From assembly GCA_938036315.1 (NCBI GenBank), contig CALHPK010000021.1, positions 1 to 62,324 of the forward strand: DNA of 62,324 nt, given 5' to 3'. The DNA comes from an uncultured bacterium. Its GTDB lineage: Bacteria > Calescibacteriota > Calescibacteriia > Calescibacteriales > Calescibacteriaceae. The notes beneath the pieces were generated by a model, which was not told the origin of the DNA, did not search any database, and was given only the letters and a program-made list of their open reading frames with translations. Both the position numbers and the translations under genes were made by a program. Below, in pieces: positions 46,435 to 54,600 of the stretch (position 1 is the first letter of the stretch; each line of letters starts with the position of its first letter).

Positions 46435-46437
46435 AAA

Positions 46438-46959
46438 ATGGAAAACTTCGGCGAGGCTATGAGACAAAGGGGGATTTCACTTAAAAATTTGATAAATGCT
46501 GCACTAAGTTATGCTGGAAAAGATAAAGCAAAGCTTAAAGCAATGTATGAATATTTGACTCGTGTTATTGAAATCAGGCTCGAGCAGGAGGTCCAGATGG
46601 ATGAGGAGGAATTGAAGGTAGCGTCAGGGAGCAATCAGAAAAAAATCGAACTCAAGCTCGATGAGAGTGTGAGAGATTTTATCGCATTTGCGGAAAGCTC
46701 TGGCAGATCCGCAAGTGGACTTATATGCGAACTTATAGTTAAGAAGTTCGGAGTGAATTATGATATTATGGTAAGAAAACCAAAGAGCAAAAAGTACGGT
46801 AATACAATATCTTTTAAAATACCAAAAAAATTGTATCAGTATATTCTCATGCAAAATAGTAGCGATAAACCGTTCTGCAAAATAATAAGAAAAATAATTG
46901 AGGACTTCCTGAGGTCAGCTAAAAGTAAAGATAATATCCGTAATGAAATCAGAATATAA
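46438..46959 (+). CDS. Protein with two ribbon-helix-helix-like segments
   Basis: 173 residues. The N-terminal third is helical and charged. It then shows two segments of the RHH pattern (beta-strand, helix, turn, helix): KKIELKLDESVRDFIAFAES with following helix (about 69-106) and NTISFKIPKKLYQYILMQNS with following helix (about 122-160). One chain could thus form a self-contained RHH DNA-binding unit, which normally needs a dimer. Candidate transcription regulator. A small basic-protein gene follows 117 nt later. The stop region is duplicated downstream. Confidence 0.6.
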   Translation: MENFGEAMRQRGISLKNLINAALSYAGKDKAKLKAMYEYLTRVIEIRLEQEVQMDEEELKVASGSNQKKIELKLDESVRDFIAFAESSGRSASGLICELIVKKFGVNYDIMVRKPKSKKYGNTISFKIPKKLYQYILMQNSSDKPFCKIIRKIIEDFLRSAKSKDNIRNEIRI

Positions 46960-46984
46960 AAAGTGAAATCAGAATATAAAAGAT
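46945..46984. repeat. 20-bp tandem repeat spanning a stop codon
   Basis: GAAATCAGAATATAAAAAGT and GAAATCAGAATATAAAAGAT are adjacent; the first copy contains the last codons and stop of the RHH gene. Confidence 0.8.
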
Positions 46985-47076
46985 GAATAATTAGGATATG
47001 GAAAATGAAAAGTTGATATGTGAAAGGGAGGTGAAAATCAACTTTCTTTGCTTGTAAGGAGAGGGAAGATAGCGGA

Positions 47077-47328
47077 ATGAGTAGCAGGTCAAGGAGAATG
47101 AAGAATAGAAAAAATAAAGATAAAACTAAAGAGTTAGCCTATAAAATAAAAATCAGTGATGAGATAGATAAAAGAGGTTATATGTGTGGTACTATAGCAG
47201 AGATATCTCATTGTTTAAAAATTCCCCAGAAGAAGCTAAGAGATATTCTCAAAAAGAGTAGGTGGTTTATTCTTGATAAAATAAAGGGTGCAAGGAGAGG
47301 GTATTACATTATACGGAGGAGGGAATAG
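47077..47328 (+). CDS. Small very basic protein, possible nucleic-acid binder
   Basis: 83 residues, Lys/Arg-rich N-terminus ([18 protein letters not shown]). A compact C-terminal part ([20 protein letters not shown] then [13 protein letters not shown]) could be a winged helix. No family recognised. SD-like aaggagaggg precedes the ATG. An 8-codon GTG frame (MKINFLCL, 47031-47057) with its own purine-rich site lies just upstream. tRNA-Arg starts 10 nt after the stop. Confidence 0.6.
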   Translation: MSSRSRRMKNRKNKDKTKELAYKIKISDEIDKRGYMCGTIAEISHCLKIPQKKLRDILKKSRWFILDKIKGARRGYYIIRRRE

Positions 47329-47337
47329 TAACTGGGG

Positions 47338-47411
47338 GTGCCCGTAGCTCAAAAGGATAGAGCGTCGGACTTCGAATCCGAAGGTTGCGGGTTCAACTCC
47401 CGCCGGGCACA
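47338..47411 (+). tRNA. tRNA-Arg (anticodon UCG)
   Basis: Acceptor GTGCCCG/CGGGCAC; D arm GCTC-AAAAGGATA-GAGC; anticodon stem TCGGA/TCCGA with loop CTTCGAA; T arm GCGGG-TTCAACT-CCCGC; discriminator A. CCA is not encoded. The whole tRNA lies inside the open frame of the next gene. Confidence 0.97.
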
Positions 47412-49161
47412 CTTTATCGTCACCCTTATCTTCTTGCTAAACTCCTGCAGTTCACTACACTTTACCCCCGTATACTTCGGAGTAATCTCTTCAGAACCAA
47501 ACCAAGTCTTATACCAACTGCCAACAGAAGATGTACAAGAAAAAAAGAACTTTGTAGGCTTTGAGGCTGAACCTTTGGTGATTGAATCAGAAGAAATAGA
47601 AATAAAGCTCAAAACATTCAAAGTCTATCAGATATCCAAAGAAAAAAAGTATTTGAGAGATGTTCTGACAAAGCAAAATGATTTAGTTCTATATGGTTAT
47701 CATCCATTCGCATCAGAGGGAAAATTCGGAGATCCAGAAATTTATAAAGATGCTGGGAAGATTGTCCTCAATATGTTTTTAATCTATCCAGTACAGTGCT
47801 TGTTTGATCTTGTTGCTCTGGGATTGCCTCTGTGGTGGCAGGGGGCATGTCCAACTTATCTTGTCTCTTTCTTGACTCTCCCAGTTGCGGTTGTAAAAAG
47901 TAAAGATCTAATATCGACTCAGGTAGAAACCTGGGTTTTAGAATCATCAGATCTTATTAAAGAAGATTATTCTGAACTTCTCTATAATGCCCCTTTGACA
48001 CTTGAGATATCATTATTCAATCAGGTTGTATCATCTCATATTATCCCATTCGATGGAAAGATTTCACAAGACTATATGTCAAGAATAATCTCATCTGCTT
48101 GTATTTCCATCTTTAGTAATTTTTATAATGTAGGAGATACTGAAAATTTATCGAATGCAATTTTTAAGCTAAACACTATGTTTGGTCAAGAAGAAGATCA
48201 AGAGCATAATATATTTCAGCTAAGTTTGATATTTCCGCCTGAGATTTCAATAGATGGCTCATATTATCGAATATCGAATAACCCTCGCTATCGGGTATCA
48301 GCAAGATACCTTAAGAGGCTTTCTGTTTTAGTTAAAGAGAAGCTCTATCGGAGTGCAGATTTTTATTTCTTTCAGGGGATAGTCGCCAGTTTACAAAATT
48401 CCAGAGAGTCCGTTAAATTTTTCCTTGAATGTTTGAAGATTGACCAGAAGCACCCATTGTGTAATGCTTATATAGGTGACTTTTATCTATCTGAGGGGAA
48501 TATTGAGAAAGGCCGGGAATTCGTGAATAGGGCATATGAATACTCTCAAGGCGACACGTTTGTGGTAAGGCTTAAAAATCAGTTTGTTGATCTTGAAAGT
48601 TCCATTGAGATTGTAGATAAGCTAGAGAAGATTTTGAAGAGCAGAAAACAAAAGATTGATGGTGGTGTAGTTGCTCTTGTTATGCAAGCAAGAAATAAAA
48701 TGGAAAACATTGATAAAAAATACATAAAAGATTTAGAGAGAAGACTTGATGATATAAAGAGAATAATAAAGAAGGTTCAGGAGAAGCAGAATTATCGTGA
48801 TATAAATTCTTACGAAGAGCTTGTTTACATAGGGGATTTTATCCTGTTAGATAAATATAATGTTGCCAAATTTGTGGAAAATCCTCTTGATTATAGTGGA
48901 AAGTATATGTGTATTGCTGGTGAGGTTATGCGACAACCTGAACTTAGAAACATTATTATTGATACATGGGTAATTGACAGCGACGGAGGGTTTGTCAAAT
49001 TCCCCTGGCTAAATGTCAGAATCCACGTTGGCATAGTTAATTCAAGATTTGTTAGACTTTTTACCGGAGCAACAAAAAACATATTTTGTGGAAAACTTGA
49101 GGGCGTAAAAAAGGTTGATGGCACTCTGCTACCAAACCTTAAAGCGTTATTTGTAAAATAA
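47338..49161 (+). CDS. Lipoprotein of unknown function whose open frame runs through tRNA-Arg
   Basis: The frame is open from a GTG at 47338 (first base of the tRNA). The signal-like core [12 protein letters not shown], with an acceptable lipobox Cys at codon 37, lies just after the tRNA, and the SRRAH before it is encoded by the tRNA 3' half. There is no ATG; the only other standard start before the Cys is TTG 47434, too late for a signal peptide. Real initiation is therefore unclear (GTG 47338 or a non-standard codon such as ATC 47416). The mature protein has a hydrophobic patch near residues 140-185, TPR-like helices (about 335-400) and a coiled coil (about 415-485). The C-terminal part [19 protein letters not shown] looks OB-like. 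Family unknown. Confidence 0.7.
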   Translation: MPVAQKDRASDFESEGCGFNSRRAHFIVTLIFLLNSCSSLHFTPVYFGVISSEPNQVLYQLPTEDVQEKKNFVGFEAEPLVIESEEIEIKLKTFKVYQISKEKKYLRDVLTKQNDLVLYGYHPFASEGKFGDPEIYKDAGKIVLNMFLIYPVQCLFDLVALGLPLWWQGACPTYLVSFLTLPVAVVKSKDLISTQVETWVLESSDLIKEDYSELLYNAPLTLEISLFNQVVSSHIIPFDGKISQDYMSRIISSACISIFSNFYNVGDTENLSNAIFKLNTMFGQEEDQEHNIFQLSLIFPPEISIDGSYYRISNNPRYRVSARYLKRLSVLVKEKLYRSADFYFFQGIVASLQNSRESVKFFLECLKIDQKHPLCNAYIGDFYLSEGNIEKGREFVNRAYEYSQGDTFVVRLKNQFVDLESSIEIVDKLEKILKSRKQKIDGGVVALVMQARNKMENIDKKYIKDLERRLDDIKRIIKKVQEKQNYRDINSYEELVYIGDFILLDKYNVAKFVENPLDYSGKYMCIAGEVMRQPELRNIIIDTWVIDSDGGFVKFPWLNVRIHVGIVNSRFVRLFTGATKNIFCGKLEGVKKVDGTLLPNLKALFVK

Positions 49162-49162
49162 A

Positions 49163-49924
49163 TTGGAATTTATCAGAGATTATCGGAAGTTACTTAATAT
49201 TTTCTCTATGTATGCAGCTTTACCTTTGATTTTCGCCGTATCTCTATCTGGTGAAGAAATTATGAAGAAAGTAGATTCACTTCCGGTCCCCAAGTCTTCA
49301 GAAAGTCATGTCAGAATGATAATAAAGAAAGGAGATGATATAAGGGAGAGGAAATTGATTGTTTATACGAAAAATGAAGGAGGGAAAAGATATAGTGCGA
49401 CGAAGTTTCTGGAGCCAGCTGATGTAAGGGGAACTCAGTTCCTTCAGATTTCGAATGGAGAAACCTACCAATTTCTGTACCTCCCGTCGCTCAAGAAATC
49501 AAGAAGAATATCCGCATCTCAGAAATCTTCATCATTTATGGGAAGTGAGATTACTTATGAGGATATGGAAAGAAGAAAAGTAGATGACTATGAGCACAAG
49601 CTCCTGAGAGAAGATGATAATGTATATGTTGTAGAAACATACCCTAAAAAAAACATAGAAACGCAGTATTCAAAAGCTATCTCGTGGGTAGATAAGAAAG
49701 ATTTCTCTGTGCTAAAAATTGAGCTATATGATAAAAATGGGAAGCTCCTTAAGATCATTGAGAATCAGAATTCATTGATCAAAGATAAGTATATTATCCC
49801 TACAAGGACCAAAGTTTTCAATGTTCAAAATCAGAATCAGACGGAAATGATCGTTGATAAACTTGAGGTGGATATTGATGTGCCGAATCGATATTTTTCA
49901 GAATCTGCATTGGGGACCTGGTAA
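49163..49924 (+). CDS. Outer membrane lipoprotein-sorting (LolA-like) protein
   Basis: 253 residues from TTG 49163, which gives a basic N-region (RDYRKLL) before the signal h-region; ATG 49208 is an alternative without positive charge. The mature part matches the DUF4292/LolA-like 'outer membrane lipoprotein-sorting' family: RERKLIVYTKNEGGKRYSAT, QFLYLPSLKKSRRISASQK, FMGSEITYEDMERR. Such proteins carry lipids or lipoproteins across the periplasm. It starts 1 nt after the preceding lipoprotein gene, so they form an operon. Confidence 0.85.
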   Translation: MEFIRDYRKLLNIFSMYAALPLIFAVSLSGEEIMKKVDSLPVPKSSESHVRMIIKKGDDIRERKLIVYTKNEGGKRYSATKFLEPADVRGTQFLQISNGETYQFLYLPSLKKSRRISASQKSSSFMGSEITYEDMERRKVDDYEHKLLREDDNVYVVETYPKKNIETQYSKAISWVDKKDFSVLKIELYDKNGKLLKIIENQNSLIKDKYIIPTRTKVFNVQNQNQTEMIVDKLEVDIDVPNRYFSESALGTW

Positions 49925-49988
49925 AACCTTTGGTAAAGCTTTCTTTGTTTAAATTTTTGTAAATGCATTAAAGATTTAAAGATATATA

Positions 49989-49994
49989 TAAAAT
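49989..49994 (+). promoter_or_regulatory. -10 box TAAAAT abutting the rpsR start
   Basis: TAAAAT is at -13 to -8 of the ATG at 50002, and no SD lies between. Confidence 0.45.
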
Positions 49995-50001
49995 ATAAGC
50001 T

Positions 50002-50325
50002 ATGAAAACTGTAGGGAAAATGTGTAAAGCATGCTCTGGAGAGTATCCGCCAATAACGTATAAAAACTATGAATTTCTTTCCCAGTTTCTCACAAGTAAA
50101 GGAATGATAAAGTCCGGGAAAGCAGCGAATCTGTGTAGGAAACATCATCATCGGCTTTCTATTAGCATAAAAAGAGCCAGAGTCTTGGGACTGTTGCCAT
50201 TTACTACAATCAGTTACTCTATCCATCCTTCTGATCTTGTCAAGATCTTTGAACAGGATGAGGAATCGACTGCTCGAGGTGAGGAAGCCCCAAATATAGA
50301 AGGTGAGGAGGGTCAGGGTCAATGA
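50002..50325 (+). CDS. rpsR: Ribosomal protein bS18 with C-terminal extension
   Basis: 107 residues. The S18 core is clear: KMCKACSGEYPPITYKNYEF, then FLTSKGMIKSGKAANLCRKH and ISIKRARVLGLLPF. Cys-x-x-Cys plus Cys and His suggest a zinc-binding form. Beyond LLPF there are about 40 extra residues, the last of them acidic and Gly/Glu-rich (EESTARGEEAPNIEGEEGQG), unlike typical S18 of 70-90 residues. rpsF and ssb, the usual upstream partners, are absent here. Stop overlaps the rplI start (ATGA). Confidence 0.93.
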   Translation: MKTVGKMCKACSGEYPPITYKNYEFLSQFLTSKGMIKSGKAANLCRKHHHRLSISIKRARVLGLLPFTTISYSIHPSDLVKIFEQDEESTARGEEAPNIEGEEGQGQ

Positions 50326-50789
50326 AAGTATATCTCCTGACAGATATTGAAGGGCTTGGGGCTGAAGGGGAAGTTAAAGAAGTCTCAGATGGTTTTGCGA
50401 GAAACTTCCTTATAAGGAAAGGGTTAGCATCTGTTGCCTCGCCATCAATTGAAAAGCATATCAAAGACTTGGAAAAGGATAAGATCAAAAAAGAAGAAAG
50501 ATTGCTTAAATTTGCAGAAAAAGAAGCTGCTGAGCTCAATGGAAAAGCCTTTGAATTTTATGAACATTCCCGTGATAGTGGAGAGATATACGGTTCTGTA
50601 AGAAAAGAGCAGATAGAGGAGAAAATAATCTCAGCAATAAATCCAAAGTCAAGATTTGAGGTAAAGCTTGTGGAGCCTATAAAAAACTTAGGCGAACACA
50701 GTGTAGAGGTTATCTTTATGGGAAAGTTCAAATCAATAGTAAAAATTGTTGTAAAACCACTGGAGCAGAAAACAAAAAAGAACAAATGA
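50322..50789 (+). CDS. rplI: Ribosomal protein bL9
   Basis: 155 residues. The N-terminal domain carries the L9 signature (LLTDIEGLGAEGEVKEVSDG then FARNFLIRKGLA), followed by the long connecting helix (about 45-75) and the C-terminal domain with GSVRKEQIEEKI. Start and stop overlap its neighbours by 4 bp, so it is translated in the rpsR-rplI-cinA/nudix operon. Confidence 0.96.
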   Translation: MKVYLLTDIEGLGAEGEVKEVSDGFARNFLIRKGLASVASPSIEKHIKDLEKDKIKKEERLLKFAEKEAAELNGKAFEFYEHSRDSGEIYGSVRKEQIEEKIISAINPKSRFEVKLVEPIKNLGEHSVEVIFMGKFKSIVKIVVKPLEQKTKKNK

Positions 50790-51688
50790 TAGTCTCTCCG
50801 AGCTTCGGTGACCCCTCAAGGATTGCCGGGCAATTATTTTCTTTGCTTGACAAAAACAACCTCAAAATCTTTATTGTTGAATGTTCCACAGGAGGCTTTA
50901 TTTCAAGCCTCATAGTGAAAAACAAGGGAGCTTCAAGAGTATTTGAAGGGGGAATCATCCCATATTCGTACGAGATGAAAAAATACTTTGGCGGAGATCT
51001 CAGTGATGGAGCTGTTTCGGAAAGTTTTTTGAAATCTATTATGCTCAAGTGGGTAAATAATTCCAATATCGTTATCGGAGAAAGTTCAATACTTGGTCCT
51101 GCAGGGGGGACTACCTCAAAGCCTGTTGGGTTGTCTTTTGTTGGGGTTGCGTCAAAAATAGGAGTTTATACTTTTGTAAATTTGTTCACAGGCATGAGAG
51201 AGGAAATTCTTAGAAAAGTGGCTAGTTCAGCATTATTTTTTGCTATAAATCATCTGAAGGGAATGAATTTGAAAAGAAAAAGAGTTTCTTCTGTTTTTGT
51301 GCAGAAAAGAGATGGAAAAGTTCTTGTTCTCAGGCGTAGTATGAAAGTCGGTAGTTACCGGGGAAGATGGGGAGTGGTTTCCGGTCATATTGAGCAGGGG
51401 CTAGATCCTTATTCTACTGCATACAAGGAGCTTGGTGAAGAGGTGGGAATAAGTAAAGGGGATATAAAGAACCTCATTTCAGCTTCTCCTTTTGAGGTCT
51501 CAGATGAAAATCTGGGGGTAGTGTGGGAGATCTATCCTTTTAGGGCTGAGGTGGAAGATGTTGAAGTAAAAATAGATTGGGAGCATACTGACTTCAGATG
51601 GATAAACCCTGAGGATATAACAAAGCTCAGAACAGCTCCGTTTTTATATGAAGGGTATCTTAAAACTGTTTTTGCTCCTATTCGTTAG
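50786..51688 (+). CDS. CinA C-terminal (PncC-like) deamidase domain fused to a Nudix hydrolase
   Basis: 300 residues. Residues 1-160 match the CinA C-terminal/PncC fold: VECSTGGFISSLI, FEGGIIPYS, GAVSESFLKSI and LGPAGGTTSKPVGLSFV. PncC deamidates nicotinamide mononucleotide. The usual E-S-C-T-G-G motif is E-C-S-T-G-G here, with Ser and Cys swapped. Residues about 170-300 are a Nudix domain: Nudix box GHIEQGLDPYSTAYKELGEE followed by VGI, keeping E, E and E of REUxEE but with K for R and L for the first E. Possible pyridine-nucleotide recycling enzyme. Overlaps rplI at the start and tonB by 11 bp at the convergent 3' end. Confidence 0.82.
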   Translation: MIVSPSFGDPSRIAGQLFSLLDKNNLKIFIVECSTGGFISSLIVKNKGASRVFEGGIIPYSYEMKKYFGGDLSDGAVSESFLKSIMLKWVNNSNIVIGESSILGPAGGTTSKPVGLSFVGVASKIGVYTFVNLFTGMREEILRKVASSALFFAINHLKGMNLKRKRVSSVFVQKRDGKVLVLRRSMKVGSYRGRWGVVSGHIEQGLDPYSTAYKELGEEVGISKGDIKNLISASPFEVSDENLGVVWEIYPFRAEVEDVEVKIDWEHTDFRWINPEDITKLRTAPFLYEGYLKTVFAPIR

Positions 51689-52649
51689 AGAATCTAATTA
51701 GAAATTCAAGTTCGGTTGGGGGTGCTGGGAAAGGAGAAGAACCTTTCAGAGCCTTCATAACGAAAAGATCAAAATTTCTATCCCCGGACGTCTCTATAAC
51801 TTTGGCATCCGTTATATTTCCTTTGTCATCTATTTTTACATATACTGTTGTTATTAGCCTTCTGGATTTCATAGATGGAGGAATCTCGAAATTCTTCTGG
51901 ACTATTTCCTGAACAAGTTTTGCATATAGCAACTTTATATCCTCTTTTAGTCTAGGTGATTCGGTCCCGTTACTATCTTCGAGATATTCATTTATAAGGG
52001 AGGTAAGTTTACTTTCTATTTCTTCTGTGGTATATTCGGTATTTCCCCTTACTGATGATCTATTTTGTGTTGCACCAGCCTTGATATTCTTTGATGTTTC
52101 CAGACGTCCTGCGGTGTTGGCATTCTCTAAATTCATCTTCTCACTACCTTTTAGCTTTTTCTGTTCCGATCCTTTTTTTGTTGTTCTGCTGAAATTATTT
52201 TTTTCTATTCTGTTAAGATTAGATTTTGCTATTCCTTTTTCTTTATCTTTATTTTTATTTTTATCTTTATCTTTCTTATATTCTTCCCCTTTTTTGTGTT
52301 CTTTCTCTTTATTTTCGGTTTTTCTATTGGTGGGTGTTTGTTTTTCTTGGACGGTTTTATTTTCCTGAATAGCTTTTTGTTCCTTTGTTTGGGGTTTACT
52401 CTCTGTAGCTATGGGGGGTTGTGATTGATTATTGTTCTGCTCTGGAGTGAATTCGGGTTTATTCCTAGATTCTGATTCTACAGATGTGTTTGCTGTACCT
52501 TTTGGCAGTGCTCCTCTTACAGATACCCAGACTATCTTTTTCTCTTCCGCTCTTTTGAATTTTGATGACACTACTGTTCCTAATATGGTAAGGTGGAGTA
52601 TAATAGACAGGATGAGGGATATACGTAGTATTTTTTTCTCATTTTCCAT
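51678..52649 (-). CDS. TonB-family energy transducer
   Basis: 323 residues. One N-terminal transmembrane helix (ILRISLILSIILHLTILGTVV, reduced to the core about 8-27). A long low-complexity Lys/Glu/Asn/Gln linker (about 60-200) spans the periplasm. The C-terminal domain of TonB/TolA type has LITTVYVKIDDKGNITDAKV, SGDRNFDLFVMKAL and FPAPP. Links inner-membrane energy to outer-membrane transporters or to Tol-Pal. ExbB/ExbD are not in the window. TAAAAT is at -13 to -8 of the ATG. Confidence 0.85.
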   Translation of the reverse strand: MENEKKILRISLILSIILHLTILGTVVSSKFKRAEEKKIVWVSVRGALPKGTANTSVESESRNKPEFTPEQNNNQSQPPIATESKPQTKEQKAIQENKTVQEKQTPTNRKTENKEKEHKKGEEYKKDKDKNKNKDKEKGIAKSNLNRIEKNNFSRTTKKGSEQKKLKGSEKMNLENANTAGRLETSKNIKAGATQNRSSVRGNTEYTTEEIESKLTSLINEYLEDSNGTESPRLKEDIKLLYAKLVQEIVQKNFEIPPSMKSRRLITTVYVKIDDKGNITDAKVIETSGDRNFDLFVMKALKGSSPFPAPPTELEFLIRFSNE

Positions 52650-52656
52650 AAATTAT

Positions 52657-52662
52657 ATTTTA
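52657..52662 (-). promoter_or_regulatory. -10 box TAAAAT abutting the tonB start
   Basis: Minus-strand TAAAAT ends 7 nt before the ATG at 52649, with no SD. Confidence 0.4.
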
Positions 52663-52891
52663 CATCTTAATGGACTATATATTGACATATTAGGATATTG
52701 GCATATTGGGATATTGGGATTGTCAGCTTATATATTTGGTCTTGTAAGACTGTGATAAAAGCTATTTGAGTGGATTTGTTTTTGCTGATTGCTAATTTAG
52801 AGGCTATCTCTTTTCTGCAGTAATGTAAAACTGAAAAAAACTTTATTACCATATGTTCAAGATAATTTGAAGCTTGAGAGGAGGTGTAGAT

Positions 52892-54460
52892 ATGAAGGAT
52901 AGCGAAAAGAGCGAGAAGAAGACAAAGTATGATGTTCTTCTTGATAAAGAGAAGAAATTACTGGAGGCAGGTGGGAGGGAGCGTATAGAAAAACAGCTAA
53001 AGGAAGGCAAGCTCACTGCCAGGGACAGAATAATGATGCTATTTGATGAAGGAACATTTGAGGAGCTTGGAAGGTTTGTGGAGCATAGGGTATCTGATCT
53101 TGGTATGGAAGAGAAGAAATATCTTGGAGATGGAGTGATTGTTGGATACGGTAAAATAGACGGACGACTTGTTTATGCTTTTTCACAAGATTTCACAGTA
53201 TTTGGTGGATCGCTTGGGGAGATGTTTGCTAAGAAGGTTTGCAATGTGTTTGATCTTGCTGCTAAAACAGGTTCTCCAATAATAGGTCTTAATGATTCAG
53301 GTGGTGCGAGAATTCAGGAGGGAGTTTTATCTCTTGGGGGATACGGTGATATCTTCTTGAGGAATGTCAGATATTCTGGGGTGATACCGCAAATTTCAGC
53401 TATTATGGGACCGTGTGCTGGTGGGGCAGTGTATTCGCCAGCAGTTACGGATTTTATATTTATGGTCAAAAAGGTAAGCTATATGTTCATCACTGGTCCT
53501 GAGGTTACTAAGGCTGCTACCTATGAGGAGGTAACGAAGGAAGAATTGGGAGGTCCTGAGGTTCATGCTGAAAAGTCTGGAGTTGCTCACTTTATAGCGA
53601 AGAATGATGAGGAGTGCATAGAGATGATAAGAAAACTTATGTCATTTCTCCCGAGGAATTATCTTGAGGATCCTCCGTTTGTTCCCACAGATGATCCAGT
53701 TGATAGGCTTACTGGAGAGCTCAGGAGTATTATACCTGAGGATCCGAATTTAGCGTTTGATGTCAAGAATGTTATAGAGGTTGTAGTAGATAGGGGAACT
53801 TTTTTTGAGGTTCAGAGGGATTTCGCAAAGAATATAGTTGTGGGATTTGGTAGACTTGCTGGCAAGGTGGTAGGTATAGTTGCTAATAATCCGGATTATC
53901 TTGCTGGTTGTCTTGATATAAACTCATCTGAGAAGGCGGCTAGGTTTGTAAGATTTTGTGATGCTTTTAATATTCCTATAGTAACTTTTGTTGATGTTCC
54001 GGGATTTTTACCTGGTACGTATCAGGAGCACAATGGCATAATAAGGAGAGGGGCAAAGCTTCTTTATGCTTATGCTGAGGCAACTGTTCCGAAGATAACT
54101 TTAATTATGAGAAAGTCTTATGGTGGGGCTTATGTTGTGATGGGATCGAAACATCTTCTTGCAGATGTTGTTTTCGCTTTGCCTCAAGCTGAGATTGCGG
54201 TGATGGGACCGGAGGGGGCGGTTGATATAATTTTCAGGAAGGAAATAATGAGCGCGAAGGATCAGGCAAAAGTAAGGGCTAAGCTTATAGAAGAATACAA
54301 AGAGAAATTTGCCAATCCCTGGAGGGCTGCTGCATTGGGATTTGTGGATGATGTTATAAAACCTGAGGATGTAAGAAGAAAGATAATAAGGGCTTTGCTT
54401 TCGCTTGAGGATAAAGTTGAGAAACTTCCACCCAAAAAGCATGGGAATATCCCGCTTTAG
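52892..54460 (+). CDS. Acyl-CoA (propionyl/methylmalonyl) carboxyltransferase subunit
   Basis: Biotin-dependent carboxyltransferase beta-type subunit, 522 residues, full length for PccB/MmdA. Crotonase-like halves: FTVFGGSLGEMFAKKVCNVFD, GLNDSGGARIQEGV, GPCAGGAVYSPAVTDF; then VGIVANNPDYLAGCLDINSS, FVDVPGFLPGTYQEHNGIIR and KSYGGAYVVMGSK. An excellent SD (aggaggtg, 52879-52886) selects ATG 52892 over the upstream TTG. No biotin carboxylase or decarboxylase membrane subunit is adjacent, so carboxylase versus decarboxylase function is open. Confidence 0.95.
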   Translation: MKDSEKSEKKTKYDVLLDKEKKLLEAGGRERIEKQLKEGKLTARDRIMMLFDEGTFEELGRFVEHRVSDLGMEEKKYLGDGVIVGYGKIDGRLVYAFSQDFTVFGGSLGEMFAKKVCNVFDLAAKTGSPIIGLNDSGGARIQEGVLSLGGYGDIFLRNVRYSGVIPQISAIMGPCAGGAVYSPAVTDFIFMVKKVSYMFITGPEVTKAATYEEVTKEELGGPEVHAEKSGVAHFIAKNDEECIEMIRKLMSFLPRNYLEDPPFVPTDDPVDRLTGELRSIIPEDPNLAFDVKNVIEVVVDRGTFFEVQRDFAKNIVVGFGRLAGKVVGIVANNPDYLAGCLDINSSEKAARFVRFCDAFNIPIVTFVDVPGFLPGTYQEHNGIIRRGAKLLYAYAEATVPKITLIMRKSYGGAYVVMGSKHLLADVVFALPQAEIAVMGPEGAVDIIFRKEIMSAKDQAKVRAKLIEEYKEKFANPWRAAALGFVDDVIKPEDVRRKIIRALLSLEDKVEKLPPKKHGNIPL

Positions 54461-54520
54461 CTTAGTGTGGTTTTCAGATAAATTTATGTCTGTTGTATTT
54501 ACGGTTAAAATATAAGCAGC

Positions 54521-54592
54521 GGCGACGTAGCTCAGAGGTAGAGCAGGGGTCTCATAAGCCCTGTGTCGTGGGTTCGAGTCCCACCGTCGCCA
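54521..54592 (+). tRNA. tRNA-Met (anticodon CAU), elongator or Ile2 type
   Basis: Acceptor GGCGACG/CGTCGCC is fully paired, so it lacks the initiator's 1-72 mismatch. D arm GCTC-AGAGGTA-GAGC; anticodon loop CTCATAA with stem GGGGT/GCCCT; T arm GTGGG-TTCGAGT-CCCAC; discriminator A. CCA not encoded. A lysidine-modified tRNA-Ile(CAU) cannot be excluded. A protein start codon lies 8 nt downstream. Confidence 0.93.
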
Positions 54593-54600
54593 CCCAGTAA

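Noticed and set aside
45149-47411. Integrated element bounded by the recombinase gene and tRNA-Arg
   Set aside because: I found no second copy of the tRNA-Arg 3' end near the recombinase and no phage or transposon genes; the recombinase looks like a housekeeping Xer.
47349-47621. Minus-strand frame over tRNA-Arg and the lipoprotein 5' end
   Set aside because: Antisense tRNA translation ([17 protein letters not shown]); spurious.
52027-52368. 113-codon hydrophobic plus-strand frame opposite the tonB linker
   Set aside because: It is the complement of the Lys/Glu/Asn-rich linker, which automatically reads as Phe/Leu/Ser-rich; a compositional artefact.
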